DNA of 54,350 nucleotides from Desulfovibrio aminophilus DSM 12254 (GTDB taxonomy: Bacteria > Desulfobacterota > Desulfovibrionia > Desulfovibrionales > Desulfovibrionaceae). Positions within the stretch are counted from its first letter, which is position 1; every line of letters starts with the position of its first letter. The position numbers and the translations under genes are program-made. The notes under the pieces were generated by a model that made no database searches, had not been told where the DNA came from, and was given only the letters and a program-made list of their open reading frames with translations. Positions 42,757 through 51,314 of this stretch are shown here, piece by piece. Location of the stretch: positions 1-54,350 of the forward strand of contig NZ_AUMA01000018.1 of NCBI RefSeq assembly GCF_000422565.1, written 5' to 3'.

Positions 42757-44904
42757 TCAACTGCGCAAGATGATTCTTGCATCAGCTATGGACAGACCCT
42801 TTTCCCGCGCGAATACAGGGTTAAGATCAACCTCAACCACGTCTTTCATTTCATCAACGAGGTGGGAAATGATGCACGCTGTCTCAGCCAGAGCCTCAAG
42901 ATCGCAGGGCTTGCTTCCCCTGGCGCCCTGAAGCATGCCCAGTCCTTTGATTTCTCTTATCATCTTCCGGCATTCAGGCATGTTCACCGGCGCGACCCTG
43001 AATGAGACGTCCTTCAAGATCTCCACGAAGATTCCCCCCAGGCCGAACATCACCGTAGGCCCGAAGGTGTTGTCGTGGCTTGAACCGATGATGCATTCCA
43101 CTCCGCCGGGGAGCATGCGCGTCACCATGACGCCGAAAATGTCGGCTTCGGATTTATATCTGCGTCCGTTCTTCACCAACTGCTCGTAGGCTTCGCGAGC
43201 CTTGGCCTCGGAGTCGATGTTCAGGGCCACGCCCCCGGCATCGGTCTTGTGCAGGATGTCGGGAGAGACGATTTTCATGACCGCCTTGCCGCCTATCCTC
43301 TTATAAAAGGCGGCGGCCTCATCAGCGCTCGTCGCCAGATAGTCTTCATCGATGTTCAGGCCGTAACAACGGAGCACGTTCCGGGCCTCGGTCTCGACGA
43401 GATTGGTGCGTCCCGACGCTCTGACCGCCTGGATGATGGCGCCGACCCTCTCCCGGCGGTCGTGGGGCATATCCGCCAACTCGCCGTCGGCCTCCTCCCG
43501 CAGGGACTTCTTGATGTCGGCATAGCTGGCCAGCACTCCCATGGTCCTGACCGCGGCATCAACCTCTCCGAACACCGGGACGCCGTGCTCGCTGATGTAT
43601 TTCAAGCACTCAGGCTGCTGCGGCTGGTAGATGGAGTGCATGACGACCGGCTTGTCGCTTGCGGCGATCCTTTCGACCATGCTCTTGGCCACGTCCATCT
43701 CCAGGATCCTGAACTCTTCGGAGAGGTCGGCGTAGCCGCCGTACAGGCCCACGATGACGACGCCGTCCACGTCGGGATCCTTCAGCAAAACGTCCAGGCA
43801 ACGATCGAACACCCACATGTCCGCTTCAGGCGTTCCGGCGAGGTCTACCGGATTCTTGATGGGGCAATGCGGCATGAGGATTTCTTTCAGTTTGTCCTGA
43901 GTGGCTTCGGAAAGGACCGGCGCCCCCAGGTTGAACCGTTCGGCGAAATCCGTGGCCATGACCCCATGGCCGCCTCCATCGGTCAGGATGGCGATGCGCT
44001 TGCCCTTGGCGGGCTTGCACTTGGAGAAGGCTTCCGCGGCGTCCAGGAGCTGGCGGGGGGTGTCCACGCGGATGACCCCGGCCTGCCGCAGTGCGGCGTC
44101 AAAAACTTTTTCGCTTCCGGCAAGAGATCCGGTATGGGACGCGGCGGCCCGGGCCCCAGCCGCGCTACGGCCGATCTTGATCGCCGCGATGGGCACCCTG
44201 GCCGCCGTCTTTTGGGCGGCCTTGATGAACTTGCGGCCGTCCTCCTCACTCTCGACCCGGAGGCCTTCCATGTACAAGAGGAGAACCTTGGTGTCGTCGT
44301 CGGCCTCGATGTATTCCACGAAGTCATGGAACCTCATGTCCAGCTGATTTCCGATGGTCGCCCAACAGCTGTAGCCGAGGTTTCTGGACTTGGCGTTGAA
44401 GTTGATGTCGATGCCGAAGTTGCCGCTCTGCAAGACAAGACTCATGGGACCGGGAGCCAAGTCGATGATGCTGGCGTTCATGCTCTTGACCGCGCTGTAG
44501 GTGCCCATGCAGTTCGGCCCCTGCACCCGCATGTTACCCTTGCGAGCTATCTCGAGCATCTTGCGCTCAAGCTCCTTGCCTTCCGGCCCGGTTTCACCGA
44601 ATCCGGTGGAGACGACGATGGCGCATTTGACGCCTTTTTCAACGCACTGCTCCATGACGGGCAAAATGTGATTGGGAGCGATGGCGATGATGGCCATGTC
44701 CACGTCGCCGGGAACGGAAAGAATATCGGGATAGGTGGGATGGCCGAAAATCTCGCCGCCGGTGCGGGAGACGAGGTGGATGTCGCCTTCGAATCCGTTT
44801 TCGATCAGGCTTTTCGCCGTCCAATAGCCGTACTTCTTCGAATTGGAAGAAGCGCCGATCAGGGCGACGCTTTTCGGCTGAAACAAGGGAACCAGATCAC
44901 TCAT
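42757..44904 (-). CDS. acyl-CoA ligase (ADP-forming), island paralogue
   Basis: The 715-residue protein has the same order as the core copy: CoA-binding domain (FQPKSVALIGASSNSKKYGY), GPNCMGTYS, SHTGSLAGSEKVF with the phospho-His near 255, and ATP-grasp (KIVSPDILHKTDAGGVALNI; FGLGGIFVEILKD; VEVDLNPVF). The sequences differ widely, so it is not a recent duplicate. It should make ATP from the acyl-CoA formed by the adjacent oxidoreductase. AGGAG precedes the ATG. Confidence 0.92.
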   Translation of the reverse strand: MSDLVPLFQPKSVALIGASSNSKKYGYWTAKSLIENGFEGDIHLVSRTGGEIFGHPTYPDILSVPGDVDMAIIAIAPNHILPVMEQCVEKGVKCAIVVSTGFGETGPEGKELERKMLEIARKGNMRVQGPNCMGTYSAVKSMNASIIDLAPGPMSLVLQSGNFGIDINFNAKSRNLGYSCWATIGNQLDMRFHDFVEYIEADDDTKVLLLYMEGLRVESEEDGRKFIKAAQKTAARVPIAAIKIGRSAAGARAAASHTGSLAGSEKVFDAALRQAGVIRVDTPRQLLDAAEAFSKCKPAKGKRIAILTDGGGHGVMATDFAERFNLGAPVLSEATQDKLKEILMPHCPIKNPVDLAGTPEADMWVFDRCLDVLLKDPDVDGVVIVGLYGGYADLSEEFRILEMDVAKSMVERIAASDKPVVMHSIYQPQQPECLKYISEHGVPVFGEVDAAVRTMGVLASYADIKKSLREEADGELADMPHDRRERVGAIIQAVRASGRTNLVETEARNVLRCYGLNIDEDYLATSADEAAAFYKRIGGKAVMKIVSPDILHKTDAGGVALNIDSEAKAREAYEQLVKNGRRYKSEADIFGVMVTRMLPGGVECIIGSSHDNTFGPTVMFGLGGIFVEILKDVSFRVAPVNMPECRKMIREIKGLGMLQGARGSKPCDLEALAETACIISHLVDEMKDVVEVDLNPVFAREKGLSIADARIILRS

Positions 44905-44956
44905 GAGAAAAGCTCCTTATGACGATCATCCCCGGAATGTTCCAAGAATGGTTCCT

Positions 44957-45172
44957 TTAATTGTTCGTCACGACACCAATGGCCATATCGGGGCATACCG
45001 TGCCGCAGATATCGCACAGGATGCACTTCTCTGGATGTTCCTGGAAAACATAGTTGTATCCCTGGCCATTGATCGCGCTGCCGAGGGAGAGGACCTCCTT
45101 GGGGCAATTGTCCACACAGAGTCCGCACGCCTTGCAGCGGCGGGTGTCGATGATGTGATGCTTCTCACTCAT
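44957..45172 (-). CDS. 2-oxoacid:ferredoxin oxidoreductase, ferredoxin (delta) subunit
   Basis: This 71-residue protein has two [4Fe-4S] motifs: CKACGLCVDNCP (18-29) and CILCDICGTVCP. This is the delta subunit of four-subunit 2-oxoacid oxidoreductases. The ATG overlaps the stop of the gamma gene (ATGA). Confidence 0.93.
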   Translation of the reverse strand: MSEKHHIIDTRRCKACGLCVDNCPKEVLSLGSAINGQGYNYVFQEHPEKCILCDICGTVCPDMAIGVVTNN

Positions 45173-45723
45173 TGCCGGGACCCCTTTTTCACAGCGTCAT
45201 ATCCGGCGCGCACCGCGCCGATGTTCAGTTCCACCAGTTGAGGCTTTTTCGTGCCGAGCGTTTCCCTGACGACCTCCTCGACCGTTTCCAGCTTCAGCAG
45301 ATGAGTCCCGGCGATGACCGCGCCCAGCATGACCATGTTGGCGCAGCGCACGGTACCGAGTTCAACCGCCTTGTCCGAAACCGGGAGGAGAACCTGATCG
45401 AAGCCCTTGGCCTCCTTCGGCGCCTCCACCATCGAGCTGTTGGTGAAGAGCTTTCCGCCGGGTACGACCGCCTCGAAACAATTGTCATAGATCGACTGAC
45501 TGAGGGCCACGGCGATGTTCGCGTCATTTTCCACGATCGGGCTGCCGATGGGGACGTCGGAAACGATCACGTACGCGGTGGAGTCGCCGCCACGTTGCTC
45601 AATCCCGTAGGTCTGGGTCATGACGACCTTCAGATTCTCCTTGATCGCGCCAAGACAGACCATCTTCGCCATGAGCGCGGATCCCTGTCCGCCGGAACCA
45701 GAAAACATGCATTTATGCAGCAT
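45169..45723 (-). CDS. 2-oxoacid:ferredoxin oxidoreductase, gamma subunit
   Basis: This 184-residue protein begins with GSGGQGSALMAKMVCLGA, followed by QTYGIEQRGGDSTAYVIVSD and NMVMLGAVIAGTHLL. These are the gamma-subunit signatures; the subunit contributes to CoA binding. It overlaps the beta gene by 11 bases. Confidence 0.92.
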   Translation of the reverse strand: MLHKCMFSGSGGQGSALMAKMVCLGAIKENLKVVMTQTYGIEQRGGDSTAYVIVSDVPIGSPIVENDANIAVALSQSIYDNCFEAVVPGGKLFTNSSMVEAPKEAKGFDQVLLPVSDKAVELGTVRCANMVMLGAVIAGTHLLKLETVEEVVRETLGTKKPQLVELNIGAVRAGYDAVKKGSRQ

Positions 45724-46474
45724 CGCCCTGCTCCGTTTCGTCTTTGAAGACCTGAGGTTTGAAGTACTCAGTCATTTCCTTGGCGCACCGTGCGTAAGAG
45801 TCCTTGACCTTCATCTTGAGACCCGTGGGGCAGGGAACAATCACCTCCACGAAGGAATAGCCCAACCCCTTGACCTGGCACTCGAACGCCTTGTGAATGC
45901 TCTTCTTGGCCTTGCGGATGGCCTTAGGGGTGGCGACGGATTCTCTGGCCAGATACTTCACGCCGGGCATGGCCCGCATCATTTCCGGCACCAGCAGAGG
46001 GTAACCCTGATGCGGAACGGCGCGCCCCTTCACCGTCGTGGTCGTGACTTGGCCCTCCAGGGTCGTGGGCGACATTTGGCCGCCGGTCATGCCGAACACC
46101 GTGTTGTTGACCATGATGGTCGTGATGGGCATGCCCTTGTTGGCCGCGTGCAGCAAGTCGCCGAGGCCGATGGCGCAGGTGTCCCCGTCGCCGGCATAGG
46201 TGAAGACGATGTTGTCCGGGCGGGCCAGCTTATACCCTTCGGCGAAGGACGGCGCCCGGCCGTGGGTGGCTTCGATGGCGTCGATGTCCATATAGTGATG
46301 GGAGAATCCGCCGCAGCCGATGCCGACGATGGCGATCGTCCGCTTCATGATACCCAGGCTCTCGATGGCCTCGGCCACAAGCCTGGTCACGATGCCGTGC
46401 CCACAACCCGGACAGTAGCTGGTCAGCTTGTCCAGGTTTAATGTTTTCCCGTATTTCGCGCTCAGATTTTCCAT
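45713..46474 (-). CDS. 2-oxoacid:ferredoxin oxidoreductase, beta (TPP) subunit
   Basis: The 253-residue subunit has YCPGCGHGIVTRLVAEAIE, IGCGGFSHHYMDID, and the thiamine-diphosphate motif GDGDTCAIGLGDLLHAANKG ending in an NN pair, with TNNTVFGMTGGQ-type sequence after it. It carries TPP and the catalytic centre. It starts three bases after the alpha gene. Substrate preference (2-oxoglutarate, branched-chain or other) cannot be decided. Confidence 0.93.
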   Translation of the reverse strand: MENLSAKYGKTLNLDKLTSYCPGCGHGIVTRLVAEAIESLGIMKRTIAIVGIGCGGFSHHYMDIDAIEATHGRAPSFAEGYKLARPDNIVFTYAGDGDTCAIGLGDLLHAANKGMPITTIMVNNTVFGMTGGQMSPTTLEGQVTTTTVKGRAVPHQGYPLLVPEMMRAMPGVKYLARESVATPKAIRKAKKSIHKAFECQVKGLGYSFVEVIVPCPTGLKMKVKDSYARCAKEMTEYFKPQVFKDETEQGDAA

Positions 46475-46477
46475 TGC

Positions 46478-47548
46478 TTACTCCCCCAGAATCCTGTCTG
46501 CTTCGGCGATCATCTCCGCCAGGGTGCGCATGGGCATGTCCCCGCCGGTTTTGCCGAGGAAATGGACAGGGATTCGCCCGTTGACGGCCAGTCTGACATC
46601 ATCCACCATCTGCCCGAGATTCATTTCAACGACCAGGATGTTCTTCACCGAATCAGGCAGCACGGCGAAGGCGCGGTCCGGGAACGGCCACAAGGTGATC
46701 GGCCGAATGAACCCGACCTTTTTGCCCTTGCCCCGCATCTTGGCGACCATGTCCCTGCACATGCGGCCGTGAATGCCGAACGCGGCGACCACCAGTTCGG
46801 CGTCCTCGACCTGTTCGGCTTCCCACATCTGCTCGTTTTCGCGGATTTTTTCATACTTGGCGCGGAGTTTCTCATTCATCTCGTAGCCATCCTGGTGAGA
46901 ATAGCTGCCCGTGATGAGGGCCCGCTTGGGATGGTCCTGCGTTCCGGTGAAGGCCCAGCCAGAGGTGTCGAATTCGGCGGAATAGTCTGTGTAGGCGGGA
47001 AGAGTGGTGGATTCCGTGGTCTGGGCGCTCACGCCGTCCAGCAGGAACATGACGGGCGTACGGTATTTGTATGCCAGCCTGATGCCATGCGGCATGATGT
47101 CCGCGATTTCCTGTCCGGAAGCCGGGGCCAGGACGATCACGCGATAGTCGCCGTGCGCGCCGCCGCGGGTGGCGACATGATAATCGCTCTGGGCGCCGAG
47201 GATGTCCCCATCGCCGGGGCCGACACGCATGGAATCCACCACGAGACAGGGCAATTCCGCCGCGCACATGAATCCAATGGCCTCGTGCATGAGTGTCACG
47301 CCCGGCCCTGAACTCGACGTCGCCACCAGCTTCCCGGTGCAGGCGGCGCCAGCCAGGGCACTGGAGACGGCCAACTCACTTTCCATCTGCATCATCTCCC
47401 CGCCGTACTTAGGGAGGATGACCGCCATCCGCTTCATGACATCCGTCGCCGGAGTGATCGGATACGCGAAGTGATACTTCACCCCGCACCGGGCAAGACT
47501 CTCGGCGAATGTTTCCGTGTTTTTCAAAAACATGGTTTCCTGGCTCAT
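46478..47548 (-). CDS. 2-oxoacid:ferredoxin oxidoreductase, alpha subunit
   Basis: This 356-residue subunit begins MSQETMFLKNTETFAESLAR and has YHFAYPITPATDVMKRMA, MQMESELAVSSALAGAACTG, ATSSSGPGVTLMHEAIGFMC and a C-terminal pyrimidine-binding/transketolase-C part (GKKVGFIRPITLWPFPDRAF). The order alpha-beta-gamma-delta is that of KOR/VOR-type enzymes. ATG at 47548 has GAGGGAG upstream; the longer frame runs through the promoter and operator. It is the first gene of the catabolic operon. Confidence 0.93.
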   Translation of the reverse strand: MSQETMFLKNTETFAESLARCGVKYHFAYPITPATDVMKRMAVILPKYGGEMMQMESELAVSSALAGAACTGKLVATSSSGPGVTLMHEAIGFMCAAELPCLVVDSMRVGPGDGDILGAQSDYHVATRGGAHGDYRVIVLAPASGQEIADIMPHGIRLAYKYRTPVMFLLDGVSAQTTESTTLPAYTDYSAEFDTSGWAFTGTQDHPKRALITGSYSHQDGYEMNEKLRAKYEKIRENEQMWEAEQVEDAELVVAAFGIHGRMCRDMVAKMRGKGKKVGFIRPITLWPFPDRAFAVLPDSVKNILVVEMNLGQMVDDVRLAVNGRIPVHFLGKTGGDMPMRTLAEMIAEADRILGE

Positions 47549-47593
47549 AGCTCCCTCGGTGAAATCTTTGCTACCCAGTTGTTCCACAAAGCG

Positions 47594-47657
47594 GTATATC
47601 GTACCGTATACGCGCGAGCTCACCCGCGCAACGTCGTACCGTAATGCGATACGACGT
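47594..47657. promoter_or_regulatory. operator-like repeats in front of the catabolic operon
   Basis: ACGTCGTA (47631-47638) and TACGACGT (47650-47657) form a perfect inverted repeat around 11 bases. TCGTACCGTA occurs twice (47599-47608 and 47634-47643), and GTATA/TATAC flank the first copy. The palindrome starts 14 bases past the -10 box, where bound repressor would block transcription. TTACGGTA, contained in it on the minus strand (47637-47644), recurs upstream of iclR at 49577-49584. Confidence 0.65.
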
Positions 47658-47670
47658 ACCATTAAATTGA

Positions 47671-47699
47671 ACCCTACCGAAAGCCGCCAATGCCGTCAA
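47671..47699 (-). promoter_or_regulatory. sigma-70-like promoter of the catabolic operon
   Basis: On the minus strand TTGACG (47699-47694) and TAGGGT (47676-47671) are separated by 17 bases. Transcription should begin near 47664, about 115 bases before the alpha-subunit gene. Confidence 0.6.
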
Positions 47700-47809
47700 C
47701 CGTCACCACCCCCATGCGACGCAAATTTTCGTAAAAAAACACCCTCATCCAATCGCCCGCTCCGTGCTCTCAGTGAAAATTTGCTCCCCAAAAAAAGCGC
47801 GCTTGCCCG

Positions 47810-47838
47810 TTGACATCAGTTCCTATCCCTTTTAGTCT
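47810..47838 (+). promoter_or_regulatory. possible promoter of the BCCT gene
   Basis: TTGACA (47810-47815) is followed after 17 bases by a weak -10 box TAGTCT (47833-47838). The leader to the start codon would be about 160 bases and holds no gene I can support. A weak -10 box suggests need for an activator. Confidence 0.45.
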
Positions 47839-48002
47839 TACCACAAAATGGAACGATGTACTACAATACGGGCCGTTCAAGCATACGCCACCAGAAGGAA
47901 AACGCCAAGGAATCTCCGCCCTGCTTGGACAGACTCTACGGCTCGGTTCCGTGACATCCGCCCCGCACGCCGGGACATTCTTCGGATGGAGGAAGGACGA
48001 TT

Positions 48003-49568
48003 ATGCGAGAAGCAAGGTCGCAAGAGGAAAGGTACAAGCTCAACCACTACACATTCTGGCCGGGTTTCGTTCTCCTGCTCACGGGAATCGGGATGGGATT
48101 GGTGTACAATGAAGGGCTCGTCGGCATCCTGGCCCGCACGATGGACTGGATTCACGTGAACTTCGGCTGGCTGGAGGTCTCCCTCGGCATCATCATCGTC
48201 ATGTTTACCGTGGGGATAGCCCTCTCACCCATCGGAGACATCCGCCTCGGCGGGAAAGACGCCAAGCCCGAGTTCACGTTTTGGCAGTGGTTCGCTCTCT
48301 CCCTCTGTGGCTGCATCGGCATCGGGATACTCTTCTGGGCCATGGGCGAACCCATCTTTCACATGATGCAGCCGCCCCTCAGCCTGCATATCGAGCCGGG
48401 ATCCAAAGACGCTGGAGTTTTCGCCGTCGCGCAAACGACCTTGCATTGGACCATAGCGCAATATTGTTTTTATACAATTTGTGGCGTCGCCATCGCCCTG
48501 GTAAGTTACAATCGTAATTACCCATTATCTGTCGCTGCAGGCATGTACGCGATTTTTCCAACCAAGTATCGTCCTGTCTTGACAGCCGTCATCCATGCGA
48601 TCTGTCTTTTTTCACTCTGTTGCGCGATCGCGACCAGCATGGGCGCAGGCCTCATGCAAATCGGCAGCGGAACTGGAATAATATTCGACTATACCCCAGG
48701 CCCCGTCACATGGGGCGTTTCTGCTGCGATCATCATTCCGATATACGTCATTTCATCTTATTCCGGATTACGCAAAGGTATGCGCATCCTCTCAACAGGG
48801 AACACAAGAGCTTTCTTCTTCTTGATGGCGCTGGTTCTTTTTTCCGGTCCAACCCTTTTCATTCTTGGAATTGGTGTCGAATCCTTCGGATATTTCGCGA
48901 ACAATTTCTTCCGCAACAGCACCCTTCTCAACACGATGCAGATCAACGACAAATGGCCAATGCAATGGCTCGTTCCGTATATGGAGATATTTTTCATCTT
49001 CGCGCCGCTGCTCGGCCATTTCCTGGCGAGGATGGGAAAAGGAAGGACCATCCGCCAATTCATTCTCATAAATGTCATCCCGCCGACGATATTCTGCCAC
49101 TTCTGGATTTCAATTTTCGGCGGAACGGCGGTTTTTTATCAGTGGAGCGGCCTGGTCGATGTCTGGTCCGGAATACAAAAATTCGGTCTTGAGTCAATGG
49201 TATACATTCTCTTTTCGCAATTCCCATTCAGCAAGGTTCTCATGTCCATCTTCGTTATAATAATCATCTTCTCATTCGCGACGATGACGGATTCCTTGGT
49301 GTCGACATTGGCGATCATATCGACAAAAGGAGTGCAGGCCGATGAAGAACCTCCCAGAAAATTGAAGATCATTTGGGGACTCGTCGTCGGATTGATCGCC
49401 TATGTCCTCTGCATATCTGGCGGGATAGAACCCGTGCGTGGGTTGATTTCCCTTGCCGGCTTCCCGATGATGATATTCACTTTCGCTCTGTGCATTTCCC
49501 TTGTAAAAGATGGCGTGCATTTACTCAGCAAACCTGACTGGCTGGACAAGGAGTCTGAAATTCGATAA
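48003..49568 (+). CDS. BCCT-family transporter with altered aromatic box
   Basis: This 521-residue protein has twelve hydrophobic segments and BCCT marks: GIGIGILFWAMGEPIFHMMQ, LHWTIAQYCFYTICGVAIAL, FLARMGKGRTIRQF and IFGGTAVFYQWSG. The family moves betaine, choline, carnitine and similar compounds. In the TM8 segment (QWLVPYMEIFFIFAPLLG) the three Trp positions of BetP-type carriers appear as Ile, Phe and Phe, and one TM4 Trp as Tyr. Substrate may therefore not be a typical trimethylammonium compound. It diverges from the catabolic operon and precedes iclR. Confidence 0.9.
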   Translation: MREARSQEERYKLNHYTFWPGFVLLLTGIGMGLVYNEGLVGILARTMDWIHVNFGWLEVSLGIIIVMFTVGIALSPIGDIRLGGKDAKPEFTFWQWFALSLCGCIGIGILFWAMGEPIFHMMQPPLSLHIEPGSKDAGVFAVAQTTLHWTIAQYCFYTICGVAIALVSYNRNYPLSVAAGMYAIFPTKYRPVLTAVIHAICLFSLCCAIATSMGAGLMQIGSGTGIIFDYTPGPVTWGVSAAIIIPIYVISSYSGLRKGMRILSTGNTRAFFFLMALVLFSGPTLFILGIGVESFGYFANNFFRNSTLLNTMQINDKWPMQWLVPYMEIFFIFAPLLGHFLARMGKGRTIRQFILINVIPPTIFCHFWISIFGGTAVFYQWSGLVDVWSGIQKFGLESMVYILFSQFPFSKVLMSIFVIIIIFSFATMTDSLVSTLAIISTKGVQADEEPPRKLKIIWGLVVGLIAYVLCISGGIEPVRGLISLAGFPMMIFTFALCISLVKDGVHLLSKPDWLDKESEIR

Positions 49569-49576
49569 TATTTACT

Positions 49577-49584
49577 TTACGGTA
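49577..49584. promoter_or_regulatory. TTACGGTA motif upstream of the IclR gene
   Basis: This 8-mer is identical to one inside the palindrome before the catabolic operon (47637-47644, opposite strand). It suggests that one regulator binds both places, possibly IclR acting on its own gene. Confidence 0.4.
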
Positions 49585-49655
49585 TTGAAAAAAGGAACAC
49601 TTTTCAAGTTAGGTTCGACAAGGGTCGACGCCAGAAATCTTTTTCCGGGGTGACA

Positions 49656-50477
49656 ATGCCACAGGATGACAAATATTATATGATGCTTTCTTTAGAAAAA
49701 GCTCTTTTCGTCGCGGAAACAATGGCGACAAAAAACAACTGGCAGTTGAAAACACTCAGCGCCGCCTGCTCTATCCCAAAAGGGACACTGCAACGGATTT
49801 TACGGACGTTTGAAGACCTGGGGTATGTCCGTCAAGTCGAGCGAGGTGGAGCCTACGCGTTGACTCTGAAGTTTTACAAGCTGGGCAAACAGATTGTTTC
49901 TCAAAGCAATATGACGGCCCTTCTTCAACCGATTTTACAAAAATTACGCGAAAAAGTTGATGAGACTGTAAATTTGAGTGTTCTCTCAGGCATAGAAATG
50001 GTTGTTGTTCACCAAAATACTTCTGGCCACGCACTGCAGATGGACTCGATTGTCGGAACATCTTTTCCGGCATATCTATCCGCATCTGGAAAAGTTTTCC
50101 TTGCCTTCTTGACCGAAGATGAATTGCGCAATTTCATTAAGGAATTGCGCCGTACAAATATAGATATAAATTCAGATAAAATAAATTTGATATACAAAGA
50201 AATTGAATCTACGCGGGAAAAAGGTATCGGCTTGGATTTTGAAGAACTTTTTAAAGGAATACGATGCATTGCCGCGCCTGTCTTTGATGACTCGGGGAAA
50301 ATCATCGCCACAATAAGCTGCTCAGTCCCCACTGTGCGTTTGGACAGAGTCTTGGCTCATAAACTGCTTACGGAAATTCCCTTGGCCGCGGCGGAAGCCT
50401 CGAAAGTTTTCGAAGCGCCGACTCATGCATTCAATTTCAATCTTGATGAAGTGACTGAATTGCTCGTAGCGCCATAA
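49656..50477 (+). CDS. IclR-family transcriptional regulator
   Basis: The protein of about 273 residues has a winged helix-turn-helix (about 10-70: LKTLSAACSIPKGTLQRILR, FEDLGYVRQVERGGAYALT) and an IclR effector domain (MDSIVGTSFPAYLSASGKVF; GIGLDFEELFKGIRCIAAPV; GKIIATISCSVPT). It is AT-rich compared with the core genes. GTG at 49650 or ATG at 49656 could start it. It lies 81 bases after the BCCT gene and likely controls transporter and catabolic operon. Its stop codon lies inside the target duplication of the adjacent IS. Confidence 0.9.
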   Translation: MPQDDKYYMMLSLEKALFVAETMATKNNWQLKTLSAACSIPKGTLQRILRTFEDLGYVRQVERGGAYALTLKFYKLGKQIVSQSNMTALLQPILQKLREKVDETVNLSVLSGIEMVVVHQNTSGHALQMDSIVGTSFPAYLSASGKVFLAFLTEDELRNFIKELRRTNIDINSDKINLIYKEIESTREKGIGLDFEELFKGIRCIAAPVFDDSGKIIATISCSVPTVRLDRVLAHKLLTEIPLAAAEASKVFEAPTHAFNFNLDEVTELLVAP

Positions 50478-50482
50478 AAAAA
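50475..50482. repeat. left 8-bp target site duplication of the IS (TAAAAAAA)
   Basis: TAAAAAAA directly before the left inverted repeat matches 51315-51322 after the right one. The first three bases are the iclR stop codon. Confidence 0.85.
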
Positions 50483-51314
50483 GGTAATTCCTAGCCTATT
50501 CGGACCAAAGTTTTGTCGATCTGCTTTATGGAAACAGACTTAACAAGCTTTATTAATTGCTTTTCAATGTCCTCATGACGGTGATTAAACCGAAAACAAA
50601 TTTCACCCAGATAAAGGTGAAAGAATTTTCGCGGAACACCGCGAAACGGAGCCAACCAGGTCTTGGCGTAGGACCAAAAGCCTTCGATGCCGTTGATGTG
50701 GTCGCGGCCCTTGGGTCTGCCTTTCTCCTTGCGGATGACCACGTGCTCCCCGCGCATCCGCAGTGTGGCGTAAGCCTGCCAGTCATCGGTGTAGTACAAT
50801 GATCCCGGCCGGGTGTGAGCCTGAATCTCGCCCATCACCGAAACCTTGTTGTGGGCCGCGATGGGCGAGGCCTTGACCATGCCGTTGCGCTTGATGATTC
50901 CGAAGACGATCACCTTACCCGCCGCGCCCCAGCCGCGCTTGCCGTGGCGGGAGCCGCCGAACGTGGATTCGTCGCACTCCAGCGCCCCTTCGAACGGTTC
51001 GCGCAATCCTTCGCGGTAGGCGCAGCAAGCGCGGAGCAGGCGGTAAAACCGCTCCTTCGCCGCGCTGCTGCCGTCCTCACGAAACCGCTGGCGGTACACC
51101 GGAACCCCGAAGGCGAACAACTCCACCAGGCGGCGTTTCGTGCTTTCCGGCAGGCGGCTGGAGCCCCACACCGAACGCCAGCTGTAGCGATGCCCACATC
51201 TCCGACACTTGAAACGGCCGTCGGACAGACTGTACGCCCAGACCCCATCACATTGAGGGCAACTTCTCATGGCCAGACTCCCATATCACAGGTCCGGTCT
51301 GGCTAGGAATTACC
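50483..51314 (-). mobile_element. complete IS1595-type insertion sequence
   Basis: This 832-bp element has 24-bp terminal inverted repeats (50483-50506 and 51291-51314) that agree in the outer GGTAATTCCTAGCC and the inner CGGACC, with four mismatched bases between. An 8-bp AT-rich duplication flanks it. One transposase gene fills it. Perfect duplications and an intact gene point to a recent insertion. Confidence 0.92.
50491..51270 (-). CDS. IS1595-family transposase (ISXO2-like)
   Basis: This 259-residue transposase has an N-terminal zinc ribbon (MRSCPQCDGV; FKCRRCGHRYSW) and an ISXO2-like DDE domain: ALECDESTFGGSRHGKRGWG, VFGIIKRNGMVKASPI, YYTDDWQAYATL and HINGIEGFWSYAKTWLAPFR. Stop and start fall within 10-50 bases of the inverted repeats. 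No frameshift is seen, so the element may be active. Confidence 0.92.
   Translation of the reverse strand: MRSCPQCDGVWAYSLSDGRFKCRRCGHRYSWRSVWGSSRLPESTKRRLVELFAFGVPVYRQRFREDGSSAAKERFYRLLRACCAYREGLREPFEGALECDESTFGGSRHGKRGWGAAGKVIVFGIIKRNGMVKASPIAAHNKVSVMGEIQAHTRPGSLYYTDDWQAYATLRMRGEHVVIRKEKGRPKGRDHINGIEGFWSYAKTWLAPFRGVPRKFFHLYLGEICFRFNHRHEDIEKQLIKLVKSVSIKQIDKTLVRIG

Noticed and set aside
43249-44922. 557-codon plus-strand frame
   Set aside because: It is antisense to the island acyl-CoA ligase gene.
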